A DNA stretch of 64,000 nucleotides from 21-14-0-10-47-8 sp966211795 (GTDB lineage Bacteria; Bdellovibrionota; Bdellovibrionia; Bdellovibrionales; Bdellovibrionaceae): the NCBI GenBank assembly GCA_966211795.1, contig CBIHNW010000024.1, positions 11,396-75,395 on the forward strand, in the 5' to 3' direction. The notes below the pieces were generated by a model that was not told the origin of the DNA, ran no database searches, and worked only from the letters and a program-made list of their open reading frames with translations. Within the stretch, counting starts at the first letter, position 1; every line of letters begins with the position of its first letter. Positions 36,958-48,644 of this stretch are shown one piece after another. A program made the translations under genes and the position numbers.

Positions 36958-37870
36958 TCTGGTTGATATCGTATCACCTGGATCAGGCTCGCGTCCGGAA
37001 GACGTCGAGCTGTGTTTAGATCTTTTGCACAGCTGGGGTTTGAAAACCCGCCTGCCGAAAGAGACTTTTGCCAAGCATCCCTTTCATTCAAACGAAGACA
37101 GTGTTCGTCTGAAACTTTTAAAGAACGCTTTAAACGCCAAAGATTCCAAGGCGATTTGGTGTTTGCGTGGTGGCTACGGCGCCAATCGCTTGATGCCGGA
37201 TCTGTGGAAAATGAAAGCACCCACGACGCCTAAAATGATGATCGGTTACAGCGACATCACTTCGATTCATCTCTTGCTGCAAAAATGGAAGTGGCCATCC
37301 TATCACGGTCCTTTGCTGGAGACTTTGGTTTCAGGACGCCTGAAGGCCGAGCAGATTGAAGAGTGCCGGCAGGTGATTTTTGGCGAGAAGACGTCTTGCG
37401 AATTTCGCTTAAAGGCCTTGAATTTGAAAGCGCAGAAATTGAAATCCCTCAAAGCTTCCGTCGTCGGCGGAAATTTGGTTGTATTGCAAAGTGCGCTGGG
37501 CACAAACTATGCGCCATCATTTTCGGGGAAAATTCTCGCTCTCGAAGAGGTCGGGGAGCGTGGCTACCGCATTGACCGCATGCTGGAGCACCTGAAGCAA
37601 AGCAAGAGCTTGAATGGCTGCAAGGCCGTGATCTTTGGGGATTTTCTTTTTGGGGATGAACGAGACGGGGCGAATTTTGTTGCCTACGCCGTCGAGCAGT
37701 TTGCCAAGCAAAATGAGATTGCTTGTTTTTCCGGTCTTGAAATCGGACACGGCGAGAACAATCGAATGCTGACTTTCGGGCCGCTTGCAAGGCTTGAGAA
37801 AAATAGCCTGGTGGTGCCAACCGGCATCGCTCAGGAAAAACCGAAAACTAAGAAAAAGGCGCAGCGATGA
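36920..37870 (+). CDS. LD-carboxypeptidase, S66 family
   Basis: A 316-residue protein of the LdcA type, which removes the last D-alanine from murein tetrapeptides in the cytoplasm. The Ser nucleophile lies in GYSDIT, the catalytic Glu in ALEEVGE and the His in LEIGHGEN; RGGYGANRLM is the family core, and LKAGDLVDIVSPGSG opens the fold. The start at 36920 lies 38 nt inside purF with no ribosome site, so translation probably depends on coupling. Microcin-immunity MccF-like proteins share the fold, but the mpl gene downstream favours murein recycling. Confidence 0.88.
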   Translation: MTSKTNSPLKAGDLVDIVSPGSGSRPEDVELCLDLLHSWGLKTRLPKETFAKHPFHSNEDSVRLKLLKNALNAKDSKAIWCLRGGYGANRLMPDLWKMKAPTTPKMMIGYSDITSIHLLLQKWKWPSYHGPLLETLVSGRLKAEQIEECRQVIFGEKTSCEFRLKALNLKAQKLKSLKASVVGGNLVVLQSALGTNYAPSFSGKILALEEVGERGYRIDRMLEHLKQSKSLNGCKAVIFGDFLFGDERDGANFVAYAVEQFAKQNEIACFSGLEIGHGENNRMLTFGPLARLEKNSLVVPTGIAQEKPKTKKKAQR

Positions 37871-38922
37871 GTCTTTCATCATTTGAACTGAAATTAAAAA
37901 AGCAGATCGAAAAAGTCATTCCGGGTGTAACCCCGGGGGTGCAGATCCAGGTTCACCAAACCGGCAAAAAAATATGCGATATTTCCGTCGGTGAAACCTA
38001 TGCCTATTACGATCTGGCCAGTCTCACCAAAATCATTTTCACGGTCCAGGCCATGATGAAGGCCTACGAAGAAGGCTTGTGGAATCTCAAATCCAAGGTC
38101 AAAGATTTTTGTCCGTGGTTCGTGCATGACCAAGTGCTGATCGTGGATTGCCTCACCCACTCGTCGGGTCTTTTGTGGTGGATGCCGCTGTACCAGAAGC
38201 TTGATTTAAATTCCTCGCGCATCAATCGTTGGACCGAAGGGGCGCGCATCATTCGCGAGCTCCAGCTGGAAAAGCAAGACACCAGCGTTTATTCGGATGT
38301 GGGATTTATCGTGCTCGGGCACGTGCTGGAAAACCTGTACTCGCTGCCGCTGATCGAAATCTGGAATCGTTTGAAAGAAGACATTTATCCGCGTACGACT
38401 TTGGATTTTCACCCGGAAAATCTCGCGCCGCACGCCTTGAAATTGTACGCTCCGACCGAGCGATGTCAGTGGCGACAAAAGACCATCCAGGGCGAGGTGC
38501 ATGACGACAACACCTGGGCGCTGGGCGGAGTTTCGGCGCACGCGGGACTTTTTGGCAGCATCGACGATGTCGGTTGGTTCGCTTTATTTCTGCGATCGAC
38601 GCTGAAGGGTTACGCCAAGACCATGGTGAAACCAAAAACTGCACAGCTCTTTGCGACCCGGGCCCGGGCGCACGGCAAAGGCGATTGGGCGATGGGCTAC
38701 ATGATGCCGACGGTGGGCTCGTCCAGCAGTGGTCAGTATTTTTCAACGGCCAGTATTGGACACACGGGATTCACCGGAACTTCGATGTGGTACGACCCGG
38801 TTCAGGATTTGAGTGTGTCGATTTTAAGCAATCGCGTTTTTTACGGAAGAGAAAACAAAGAATTCGCGGGCCTTCGTCCGCAGATTCACAACTGGATTAT
38901 CGAAGGATTGAAACGAACATGA
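37867..38922 (+). CDS. beta-lactamase-fold serine hydrolase (class C / S12-like)
   Basis: A 351-residue protein without signal peptide, so probably cytoplasmic. The SxxK motif is SLTK in YDLASLTKII; YSD in TSVYSDVGFI stands at the YxN site; HTG is in IGHTGFTG. The family holds esterases, D-aminopeptidases and penicillin-binding proteins. Its place between LD-carboxypeptidase and mpl, with 4-nt overlaps on both sides, suggests a role in murein-peptide handling. The precise substrate is not shown. Confidence 0.85.
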   Translation: MSLSSFELKLKKQIEKVIPGVTPGVQIQVHQTGKKICDISVGETYAYYDLASLTKIIFTVQAMMKAYEEGLWNLKSKVKDFCPWFVHDQVLIVDCLTHSSGLLWWMPLYQKLDLNSSRINRWTEGARIIRELQLEKQDTSVYSDVGFIVLGHVLENLYSLPLIEIWNRLKEDIYPRTTLDFHPENLAPHALKLYAPTERCQWRQKTIQGEVHDDNTWALGGVSAHAGLFGSIDDVGWFALFLRSTLKGYAKTMVKPKTAQLFATRARAHGKGDWAMGYMMPTVGSSSSGQYFSTASIGHTGFTGTSMWYDPVQDLSVSILSNRVFYGRENKEFAGLRPQIHNWIIEGLKRT

Positions 38923-40328
38923 ATCTGAAACCTGGAAGCCACATTCATCTGATGGGAATTTGCGGAACCGCCATGGCAAGCCTTGCGGGTTTGTTGAAGG
39001 ATCGTGGTTATAAAATCACGGGCAGCGACCAAAACCCTTACCCGCCCATGTCGACACAGCTTGAAGGTTTGGGAATCCAGATTCAGAAAGGTTACCGCAA
39101 GGAAAACCTTCATCCCAAGCCAGACTTTGTCATCGTCGGTAATGTCATTTCCGCCAGCAACGAGGAAGCGCAAGAGCTCGTTAAGCTTGAAATTCCCTAC
39201 ACGTCGCTACCGAAAGCGATGGGCGAATTTATCATCGAAAAACGCCAAAGCATTTGCATCAGCGGCACCCACGGAAAAACGACGACGACTTCGATGATGG
39301 CCTGGGTGGCGCAGTGTTTGGGTGTGGATCCCGGATTTCTGATCGGCGGGATCGCGAAAAATTTTTCCAAATCTTTTCAGAATCCAAAGGGAAATTTCTT
39401 TGTCATCGAAGGCGACGAATACGATACGGCATTTTTCGACAAGGTCCCAAAATTCGTGCACTATCGTCCGCGTCACGTGATTTTCACGAGCTGCGAATTT
39501 GATCATGCCGACATCTACAAAGACCTGCAGGCAGTGAAGGATGCTTTCACGAGCCTGATGAAGCTTGTCCCGAACGATGGCACCTTGCTCGCTTGCGCGG
39601 AAGAAGCCAATGTCATGGAGCTTCGTGGCCAATGCAAGGCGCAGAAAAATTACACCTACGGCCTTCGCAAAGGCGATTACCAGGCGCACGTGCAAAAGGT
39701 GAGTGAGAGTGGAACTGACTTTACGGTGCAGTTTCAAGGCAAGGATCTGGGATCCTTTCACGTGACCCTGACGGGTGATTACAATGTTCTCAACACCGTG
39801 GCCGTCGTCGGTCTTTCGCACCAGCTGGGCTGGGATCTGGCGAAGGTGAGATCAGCCCTGCAAAGCTTTGAGGGTGTGAAGCGTCGCCAAGAAGTTTTGG
39901 GCGAGCCCCAAGGCATTCTGGTGATCGAAGATTTCGCACATCACCCGACCGCTGTCCGCGAGACGGTGAAGGGAATTAAATCCAAATACAAAGGCCGCAA
40001 AGTGTTTGGCGTGTTCGAGCCACGCTCGGCGACCTCGCGCCGAAAAGTTTTTCAGAAAGATTACGTCGAAGCCTTTCAGGAATGCGACGAGATTTTGCTC
40101 GCCAAAGCTTTCGATCAAACTAAGATCGATTCCGAAAATCGCTTTTCCAGCGAAGAGCTGATCGCCGATCTCAAAGCCGGCGGCAAATCCGCCCACGTCT
40201 ATGACGGCGCCGACGCCATCGTCGTCGATCTCAAGGCGAAGGCCCGCAAAGGGGATTTGATTTTGATCATGAGCAATGGCGGCTTTGATAACATCTACCA
40301 AAAACTGCTGACGGCACTGTCGAAATGA
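38919..40328 (+). CDS. mpl: UDP-MurNAc:murein-tripeptide ligase Mpl
   Basis: A 469-residue Mur-ligase-family enzyme that re-uses released tripeptide (L-Ala-gamma-D-Glu-meso-Dap). It has HLMGICGTAMASLAGLL at the N-terminus, the ATP loop SGTHGKTTTTSMM, the central EGDEYDTAFFD and the domain 3 region EDFAHHPTAVRET. EGDEYDTAFFD and ICGTAMASLA favour Mpl over MurC. ATG 38919 overlaps the hydrolase stop. A longer reading frame starting upstream is only frame extension. A terminator follows. Confidence 0.94.
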   Translation: MNLKPGSHIHLMGICGTAMASLAGLLKDRGYKITGSDQNPYPPMSTQLEGLGIQIQKGYRKENLHPKPDFVIVGNVISASNEEAQELVKLEIPYTSLPKAMGEFIIEKRQSICISGTHGKTTTTSMMAWVAQCLGVDPGFLIGGIAKNFSKSFQNPKGNFFVIEGDEYDTAFFDKVPKFVHYRPRHVIFTSCEFDHADIYKDLQAVKDAFTSLMKLVPNDGTLLACAEEANVMELRGQCKAQKNYTYGLRKGDYQAHVQKVSESGTDFTVQFQGKDLGSFHVTLTGDYNVLNTVAVVGLSHQLGWDLAKVRSALQSFEGVKRRQEVLGEPQGILVIEDFAHHPTAVRETVKGIKSKYKGRKVFGVFEPRSATSRRKVFQKDYVEAFQECDEILLAKAFDQTKIDSENRFSSEELIADLKAGGKSAHVYDGADAIVVDLKAKARKGDLILIMSNGGFDNIYQKLLTALSK

Positions 40329-40347
40329 TTCAGGAATTCTCATGAAT

Positions 40348-40380
40348 CTCGGGGTGAGACGCTCATGCACCCCGAGTTTT
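40348..40380 (+). terminator. intrinsic terminator of the pur-mpl operon
   Basis: A perfect 9-bp GC-rich stem, CTCGGGGTG (40348-40356) with CACCCCGAG (40368-40376), an 11-nt loop and TTTT. It stands 20 nt after the mpl stop. Confidence 0.85.
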
Positions 40381-40420
40381 GATTTATGAGATGGCTTCTG
40401 GAAAAAACCTTCAAGAGTCT

Positions 40421-40447
40421 CATTGCTTGCCTTCTGGTGACCGATAG
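40421..40447 (+). promoter_or_regulatory. possible FliA (sigma-28) promoter of the chemoreceptor gene
   Basis: ACCGATAG (40440-40447) matches six of eight positions of the GCCGATAA box, with CATTGCTT 11 nt upstream matching the -35 consensus only in part. A start near 40455 would leave a leader of about 24 nt with GAGG. The weak -35 keeps this tentative. Confidence 0.3.
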
Positions 40448-40478
40448 AGATCTTCATTCTTTCAGAGACGAGGATTTT

Positions 40479-41936
40479 ATGGCCATTCTCAGAATGGGCT
40501 CAACGGGTCTACGTGGGAAGCTCCTTTTTTTAGGCATCATTCCGGTGGCGGCAATTTTCTTGATGCTCTTTTTCTCGAATCGATCGATTTCGATATTGGA
40601 AGAGAAGTTGAATTTTGCCTACCAGGTGCGAACGAAGCTGATTGTGCAAGCGGGTAACATGTCCGGTTCGATCCACGCCATCGGTCGCTGGCTCTGGATC
40701 GTCAATGGCTTTGCGGGGCATCCGGAAAAGCAGTCGATATTTTTGGCCAAGGCCACAAAGGAAATTGAATCATTTGAAAGAGCCAAGGCAGACTACATCC
40801 GGATGCCAAGAGCCGAAAGCGTCCAAACAGAGTTCGCGAAAATTGAGGAGCTTTGGCCAAAGGCCAAAGACGCCGCCCTGCGGGCTTCCGCGCTGTTTGC
40901 GAAAAACACCCCCGATGACGGGGTGGCAGCTAAAAATGTGTTGATGACGGACCTTGTGAAAAATTTGGTGCCGATGACGGATGCTTTCAACTTGATTGCG
41001 CAGAGCATGGACGCAATTTTAGAAAAAGAAATCACCGACACGGCCGAACAAGTTGCCCACGCAAAATTGATTCTTGCAATATCCAGCGCATTTGTCGGCG
41101 TGCTGACGCTTTTGTTTGCGGTTGTTTTAGGGATGCATCTGACCAAGGAATTTTCAAAGATTGGCCAATCTATTGGCGAGGCCGCCAAAGACACTTCGTC
41201 GGCAAGTCTCCATTTATCAACGGCCAGTCAGGCCCTTTCAACGGGCGCCTCCCGGGCCGCTGCCTCGTTAGAGGAAACGGTTGCCTCTCTGGAAGAACTG
41301 AATGGGATGGTAAAGCTCAACTCGGAGCACGCACACCACGCGGAAAGTTTGTCGGATTTATCTCAGCGCGCGGCGTTTATAGGACAGCGCGAAGTCGCGG
41401 ATTTGATCCACGCGATCGGAGATTTGGCGCAAAGCTCAAGAAGGATTGAAGACATCACCAAATTAATCGAAGACATTTCCTTTCAAACCAATCTGCTCGC
41501 TCTGAACGCCGCGGTCGAGGCCGCCCGAGCGGGTGAGCAAGGAAGAGGCTTTGCGGTCGTCGCCGAAGCGGTGCGGGCATTGGCGCAAAAATCCGCGGGG
41601 GCCGCCAAGGACATTTCGACATTGATTCAGGATAATGTTTTAAGGACCACGAAAAGCGTCGGCATTGCCAGGAAAAGCGGCGATGTGCTGACGGATATAG
41701 TCTTATCGGTTCAAAAAGTTTCGGTGCTCAATCAGGAGATTTCGAAAGCCAGTCACGAACAAGCCAGCGGTCTGTCCCAAATCAACACGGCCATGAATCA
41801 AATTGACCGCACCACCCAAGAAAATGCGGCCGCATCCGAAGAAGTGGCGGCTAACTCTGAAGAGATGGCAGGTCAGGCCGGGCAACTGGCACGCTTGGCT
41901 GAGCGCTTAAATATTTTGATTCACGGAAGGACTTGA
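40479..41936 (+). CDS. methyl-accepting chemotaxis protein
   Basis: A 485-residue receptor. Membrane helix 1 is at about 14-32, a helical sensor region of about 165 residues follows, helix 2 is at about 199-221. The signalling domain has the tip NLLALNAAVEAARAGEQGRG and VRALAQKSAGAAKDI. I do not see a HAMP domain between helix 2 and the signalling part, which is short there, and no C-terminal CheR-docking pentapeptide. ATG 40479 has GAGG five bases upstream; the upstream ATG at 40386 has none and lies at the terminator. Ligand unknown. Confidence 0.93.
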   Translation: MAILRMGSTGLRGKLLFLGIIPVAAIFLMLFFSNRSISILEEKLNFAYQVRTKLIVQAGNMSGSIHAIGRWLWIVNGFAGHPEKQSIFLAKATKEIESFERAKADYIRMPRAESVQTEFAKIEELWPKAKDAALRASALFAKNTPDDGVAAKNVLMTDLVKNLVPMTDAFNLIAQSMDAILEKEITDTAEQVAHAKLILAISSAFVGVLTLLFAVVLGMHLTKEFSKIGQSIGEAAKDTSSASLHLSTASQALSTGASRAAASLEETVASLEELNGMVKLNSEHAHHAESLSDLSQRAAFIGQREVADLIHAIGDLAQSSRRIEDITKLIEDISFQTNLLALNAAVEAARAGEQGRGFAVVAEAVRALAQKSAGAAKDISTLIQDNVLRTTKSVGIARKSGDVLTDIVLSVQKVSVLNQEISKASHEQASGLSQINTAMNQIDRTTQENAAASEEVAANSEEMAGQAGQLARLAERLNILIHGRT

Positions 41937-42013
41937 ACCCTGCTTGCTTGCAAGCCAGGTTGGAACAGACGGCCGGGTCCTCGCCAACGCGCGGGGTGGA
42001 GCCGAGGTGGCGA

Positions 42014-42574
42014 TTAAATTCCGCTCAACAAGAAAGATTCGCCACGAATGACGGGATCGTTGGAATTTTGTTCTTGGGCGATATCGGCGTCCTGTGCTTG
42101 GAACTGCAGGGTTGAAATGCCGGCAGAAGAGAAGGTGTGGGTGTGCACCACGACCTGAATTGGGTTCTGGGCCCGTTTGCAGGTGCTCAGGCGGGCGTCG
42201 CGAAGCTCGATGTCCACCATCATCATCGGCGCCCGGTCAAAACGTGAGCGGGCAATTGAAGAGGGACGATCGACGCTCTTATAAGTCGTGATGTTGCAAG
42301 CATCCGTCTGCGTCGCTAACAATTTGAAGGTTTGGTTCAATCGCGTGCGCGCCATATCGGTGCAGCCCGAGCCTTGATCGCGGCAAGAACTTTCGGTGAT
42401 TTTCAAATAAGCGGTGGTGACTTCAGAATTGATTTTCAGCGAGGCTTTCGGGCTTCGGTGCAGATCAAAATGTTTGGCATCAAACTGACCTTGAGAAAAA
42501 TGAAAAGCTTCGACGTCCGCCAGGGCCGCTGTGCCGGTCAGTAATATCAGGCAGCAAGTGATCAAAGATTTCAT
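42014..42574 (-). CDS. secreted protein of unknown function
   Basis: A 186-residue precursor with a signal peptide (MKSLITCCLILLTGTAALA, cut before Asp). The mature part has four cysteines and mainly beta character, without known motif. ATG 42574 has GGAGG nine bases upstream. It ends 77 bp from the convergent chemoreceptor gene. Size and cysteine pattern resemble the secreted proteins at 13166 and 51879; whether they share a fold is not clear from sequence. Confidence 0.7.
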   Translation of the reverse strand: MKSLITCCLILLTGTAALADVEAFHFSQGQFDAKHFDLHRSPKASLKINSEVTTAYLKITESSCRDQGSGCTDMARTRLNQTFKLLATQTDACNITTYKSVDRPSSIARSRFDRAPMMMVDIELRDARLSTCKRAQNPIQVVVHTHTFSSAGISTLQFQAQDADIAQEQNSNDPVIRGESFLLSGI

Positions 42575-42666
42575 GTGCAAAGGCCTCCAAAAAGATCAGG
42601 TCTAACAACTCTTAAAGCCGCCTGAACATACATCCGCGGCTCTTAAATTTCACCTGTAAGCTTTTA

Positions 42667-42725
42667 GACAGAGGCCTGTCGAACTTCTACTCGGTCCTTG
42701 CTAATTGCATTCGAGAAGGACCGAG
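42667..42725 (-). other. intergenic dyads between two secreted-protein genes
   Basis: A 9-bp inverted repeat, TCGGTCCTT (42691-42699) and AAGGACCGA (42717-42725), lies downstream of the barrel gene and may stop its transcription; there is no T-run. GACAG-AGGC-CTGTC (42667-42680) lies about 90 bp before the downstream gene and may be an operator. Confidence 0.35.
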
Positions 42726-42751
42726 ATTTTGGGGGACAGTGACAAAAACTG

Positions 42752-43681
42752 TTACCAAGTTCCGGTCACGGAAAGGTTGCCGTAGTACTCGGTTGAGACC
42801 GCTACGTGATCGTAATTGTAGCTGTCTTGTGCAAGCGGAACTCCGGCTTCAACGGCAACGCTCACGGGACCAACGGTCTTTGCGTACTTCAAAGCGGCTG
42901 AAACATCCCAGTTGATTTGCGCTGAATGATAGAAACGTGTCCACTCGTTTTGGCCCAAGGTCTCATCAAACCCATTGATCGCGTCTTTGTGTTTATAGTA
43001 GCCGACCAATCGAGGCGTCACACCGGAAGAGGTGTTGTAATCAAGCCAAGAATCCAAACGGTACAAGTTGCCAAGGCTGTAGCCATTTGCATTGCGTCCG
43101 TTACGGAAAATCCCCGTCAAGTGACCACCAGCCTGAACCGCACCCTGGAAAGTCATGGCGGTCAATCCAGTGACGGCGTCAACCGTACCTGAACCCATCT
43201 GCATGTTGTAGGCATAGTTGGCTTGTGGGTTGGCTTCGTTCTTCAAATTGATCGAGCCCGTTGGCAAAGAAGCGCCAATATCGGCCAGAAGCAAATTTTC
43301 AGATGAAGCGTAGAGCGGCGTGATGGCAGAAACGAAAGTGTCGCCAAGACCTTTCGTGCGGTCTTTGTAAACGGTGCCGAACATTTTTGTTTCAACGTAG
43401 TTGTTTAGATACTGACCCAAAACCATGAAGGTCCATTTTGGAGAGTACTGGTACTGCAAAGAAAAAAGCTGCATGTCCAAAGTGCTATTTGCAAATTCGT
43501 AGGCCGCTTCGTTTGAGGCGCGGGTTCCTTCGAAATTGTAATAGTACGTCGTGACATTGGCCTTCCATTTCGGCGCGCTGACGGGAGCTGCGGGAGCGAC
43601 CGAGGTCTGCAGTTCCTGGTTGGCCGCGAAAGCGGAAGTGGTGAATAAAAGGGCGAATAGAATAGAGTAAAGTGTTTTCAT
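42752..43681 (-). CDS. outer-membrane beta-barrel protein, porin-like
   Basis: A 309-residue precursor with signal peptide (MKTLYSILFALLFTTSAFA). The mature chain has many alternating strands rich in Tyr, Asn and Gly and ends in W (LSVTGTW), the aromatic end usual for outer-membrane barrels. It looks like the transporter-like 'phenol degradation MetA' type of barrel, though this is from memory. No clear Shine-Dalgarno site precedes ATG 43681. Upstream, TTGCAC and TATTTG, 16 bp apart on the minus strand, could be the promoter. Confidence 0.75.
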   Translation of the reverse strand: MKTLYSILFALLFTTSAFAANQELQTSVAPAAPVSAPKWKANVTTYYYNFEGTRASNEAAYEFANSTLDMQLFSLQYQYSPKWTFMVLGQYLNNYVETKMFGTVYKDRTKGLGDTFVSAITPLYASSENLLLADIGASLPTGSINLKNEANPQANYAYNMQMGSGTVDAVTGLTAMTFQGAVQAGGHLTGIFRNGRNANGYSLGNLYRLDSWLDYNTSSGVTPRLVGYYKHKDAINGFDETLGQNEWTRFYHSAQINWDVSAALKYAKTVGPVSVAVEAGVPLAQDSYNYDHVAVSTEYYGNLSVTGTW

Positions 43682-43784
43682 GCGCAGGGAGATAAATTGA
43701 TTTCAAACAAAGAGACAACCAAAAAAAGACAAATAACTCAAAATTTAAATAGTGCAACTACTCTAGTTTGGGGTCATTGAGCGG

Positions 43785-46016
43785 TTATTTCTTCGCCAAG
43801 CTCCGGAGCTTCTGTCGGTCGCCCACGATCCATAGCAGATCTCCATTTTGAATGCTCAGGTGCGAATCCGGATTGAGAATCCGTCGTCCCGCGCGTTCGA
43901 TGCCGACCACGAGCCCCGCCGTTTTCTCGCGAATGCCGGATTCGCGAATGGTGCGGTGAAGAAACGGCGAATGATCGGTGACCAGATACTGATCCAAGAT
44001 AAAGCTTGCAGGGCTGATCTGATCATCGACCACGGGCATGTAAAAAGTCGTCAGGAAGTTTTCGAATTCGGACAGCTGATCATCCGTTCCGATCACGCTG
44101 ACGCGGTCATAGGGCATCAAGACTTCGTCGCGACTGGGGGCTGGGATGTGGCGGTCGCCTCGCTGAATCATGGCGATGATGACGCCGAAGTTTTCCCGCA
44201 GCCGAAGCTCAGCCAGCGATCGACCCACGCATTCGGCCTGGGGATGGATTTCGTACTCGCTCAAATGCGCGTCCCAAGGCGCTAAAGTGGGGGGCGGGGG
44301 CAAGTTCATCTGCGAGGACTTTTCATCGATTTGTTTGATAAATCTTTTCTCAAGCCAGATGTAGATGGGGCCCAAAAATCGGAAAATCGAAAATGAGATC
44401 AAAAGAAAAACCGCCAGCGCCGAAACCACCACCAAGGTCACCGAGACGTACTGGGTCAGTAAGACCGCGATCAGAATTTGCGCAAGGCCCAAGCGAATCA
44501 GAAACAGCCAGCGCCGCTCGCGGTCCGACATTTGGTGCAAGATCATCGCTCGAACCTGCTTGTCATGGGCGTGCGAAAAGACCATGCCCCAAATAAAGGG
44601 ACTGACCGCGACCAGCGCGATCACCAGGGTCAAGCCCTGCGCCCACGGCGAATCATCCGAGCGACTGGCGATTAGCGGATACAGAAAACGCGCGCAGGTT
44701 AAAAAAATCGCGACGATCAAGACCGCATTGCTGATCACTTTCATCACGTAGGTGCGAATCAGGATCTGCCACTCGGGACGGGCGCGCACGATTTGGGAAA
44801 ACTGCAGGTAGCGAGAGAGAAAATGTTGGATCCGCAATGGAATCATCATCTCGATTTTTTTCGAGAGCCCCTCGCGTGAGCGAATCAGCAGGGGGGTCGT
44901 AAAGGTGGTGATGGCCGAGACCGCAACGATGATCGAGTAAAGGGACTCGTCGGTGACTTTCAAGGTCATGCCAAGACCCGCGATGATGAACGAGAACTCG
45001 CCGATTTGGGCTAAGCTAATGCCCGAGTAAATGGCGGTTTGAATGTTTTGGCCGGCCAGCAATCCGCCGATCACGTTGTAATAGATTTTACCGATGATGA
45101 CGACTGCCGTGAACAGTAAAATCGTACCCCAGTGGTCGGCCAGGACACCTGGATTGATCAACATGCCGACCGAAACGAAGAAGACGGCCGAGAAGAGATC
45201 GCGCACCGGTTGAAAAATCTTTTCGATTTTTTCTTTTTCTTCGGTCTCGCTTAAGATCGAGCCCATGATAAAGGCGCCCAGGGCGGAAGAAAATCCCACG
45301 TGATTGGCGGCGACAACCATCAACAAGCAAAGCGCGACCGCGACAATCAGCAAGGTTTCTTCCGACAGGTGCTTGCGAAGCGCACGCAACGACCATGGCA
45401 CGGCAAACAGTCCCACGATCAGCCAAAGCACCAAATAAAAAATCAGTTTACCGGTGGTCCAAGCCAGCTCCGCTCCTTGAAACTGTTGCGACAGGCTCAT
45501 GGTGGTGAGCAGGACGATCATCAAAACCGCCATCAGGTCCTCGACGATCAAAGTCCCAAATACAAGCTGGGCGAATTTTTTTCCCTTGAGCTTGAACTCA
45601 TCAAATGCCTTGTAGATGATCGTGGTCGAAGAAATCGAAAACATGGCACCTAGGAAAAAGCTCTGCAGGCTGCCCCAACCCAAAAGCTGACCTAAGATAA
45701 ATCCCATCACGCACATGGCGGAAAGTTCGAAAATTCCGCCAATCAAGACCGGTGGACCCAATTGGCCGAGCTTTCGAAAACTGAATTCAATCCCCAGCGC
45801 AAAAAGCATGAAGATCACGCCCATCTCGCCCCACACCTGGATGCTGGCGATTTCGGTGACGGTCGGAAAGATGTGAGTGTGCGGCCCCACCAGAAGCCCC
45901 GCGACCATGTAACCCAGAATCACCGGTTGCTTCAGTTTTTTAAACAGCAGGCTTGTCACCGCGGCCGTGATCAGGATGATGGCGAGATCTTGAATAAGAG
46001 GGGCCAAATGATTCAT
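43785..46016 (-). CDS. Kef-type cation/proton antiporter (CPA2) with two TrkA-C domains
   Basis: A 743-residue membrane protein. Residues 1-385 form a CPA2 exchanger with about 12 helices (ALGAFIMGSIL and FFVSVGMLINPG are typical). An extra membrane part with about four helices (about 430-560) follows. Two TrkA-C (RCK_C) ligand domains sit at about 575-660 and 665-743 (SLAELRLRENFGVII; LWIVGDR). There is no TrkA-N NAD-binding domain, so control by glutathione adducts as in KefB/C is not expected. Probably exchanges K+ or Na+ for H+. Divergent from mutS. Confidence 0.9.
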   Translation of the reverse strand: MNHLAPLIQDLAIILITAAVTSLLFKKLKQPVILGYMVAGLLVGPHTHIFPTVTEIASIQVWGEMGVIFMLFALGIEFSFRKLGQLGPPVLIGGIFELSAMCVMGFILGQLLGWGSLQSFFLGAMFSISSTTIIYKAFDEFKLKGKKFAQLVFGTLIVEDLMAVLMIVLLTTMSLSQQFQGAELAWTTGKLIFYLVLWLIVGLFAVPWSLRALRKHLSEETLLIVAVALCLLMVVAANHVGFSSALGAFIMGSILSETEEKEKIEKIFQPVRDLFSAVFFVSVGMLINPGVLADHWGTILLFTAVVIIGKIYYNVIGGLLAGQNIQTAIYSGISLAQIGEFSFIIAGLGMTLKVTDESLYSIIVAVSAITTFTTPLLIRSREGLSKKIEMMIPLRIQHFLSRYLQFSQIVRARPEWQILIRTYVMKVISNAVLIVAIFLTCARFLYPLIASRSDDSPWAQGLTLVIALVAVSPFIWGMVFSHAHDKQVRAMILHQMSDRERRWLFLIRLGLAQILIAVLLTQYVSVTLVVVSALAVFLLISFSIFRFLGPIYIWLEKRFIKQIDEKSSQMNLPPPPTLAPWDAHLSEYEIHPQAECVGRSLAELRLRENFGVIIAMIQRGDRHIPAPSRDEVLMPYDRVSVIGTDDQLSEFENFLTTFYMPVVDDQISPASFILDQYLVTDHSPFLHRTIRESGIREKTAGLVVGIERAGRRILNPDSHLSIQNGDLLWIVGDRQKLRSLAKK

Positions 46017-46163
46017 ACGCCATTAAACCTCGGATAACCGAATCTTTTCAAGGCTTGAGCTCAAAATGAATTTGCCCAAACGCCGGGCAATAGCCCAATG
46101 CATTAGTGCAGGGGATGAGGGTTTTGTTTGACCCCCGCCGCGGCCTGTTTTTAGTTACCAGTT

Positions 46164-48644
<2,481 letters not shown>

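Noticed and set aside
38574..38918. N-terminal extension of mpl
   Set aside because: It lies inside the hydrolase gene in another frame; mpl homologues start at MNLKPGSHIH and the ATGA overlap supports 38919.
41926..41975. tRNA-like piece on the minus strand (GGTTCAAGTCC with a GGCTTGCAAGCC stem)
   Set aside because: The T-arm pairs poorly, no matching acceptor strand or D-arm is present, and it overlaps the coding end of the chemoreceptor gene.
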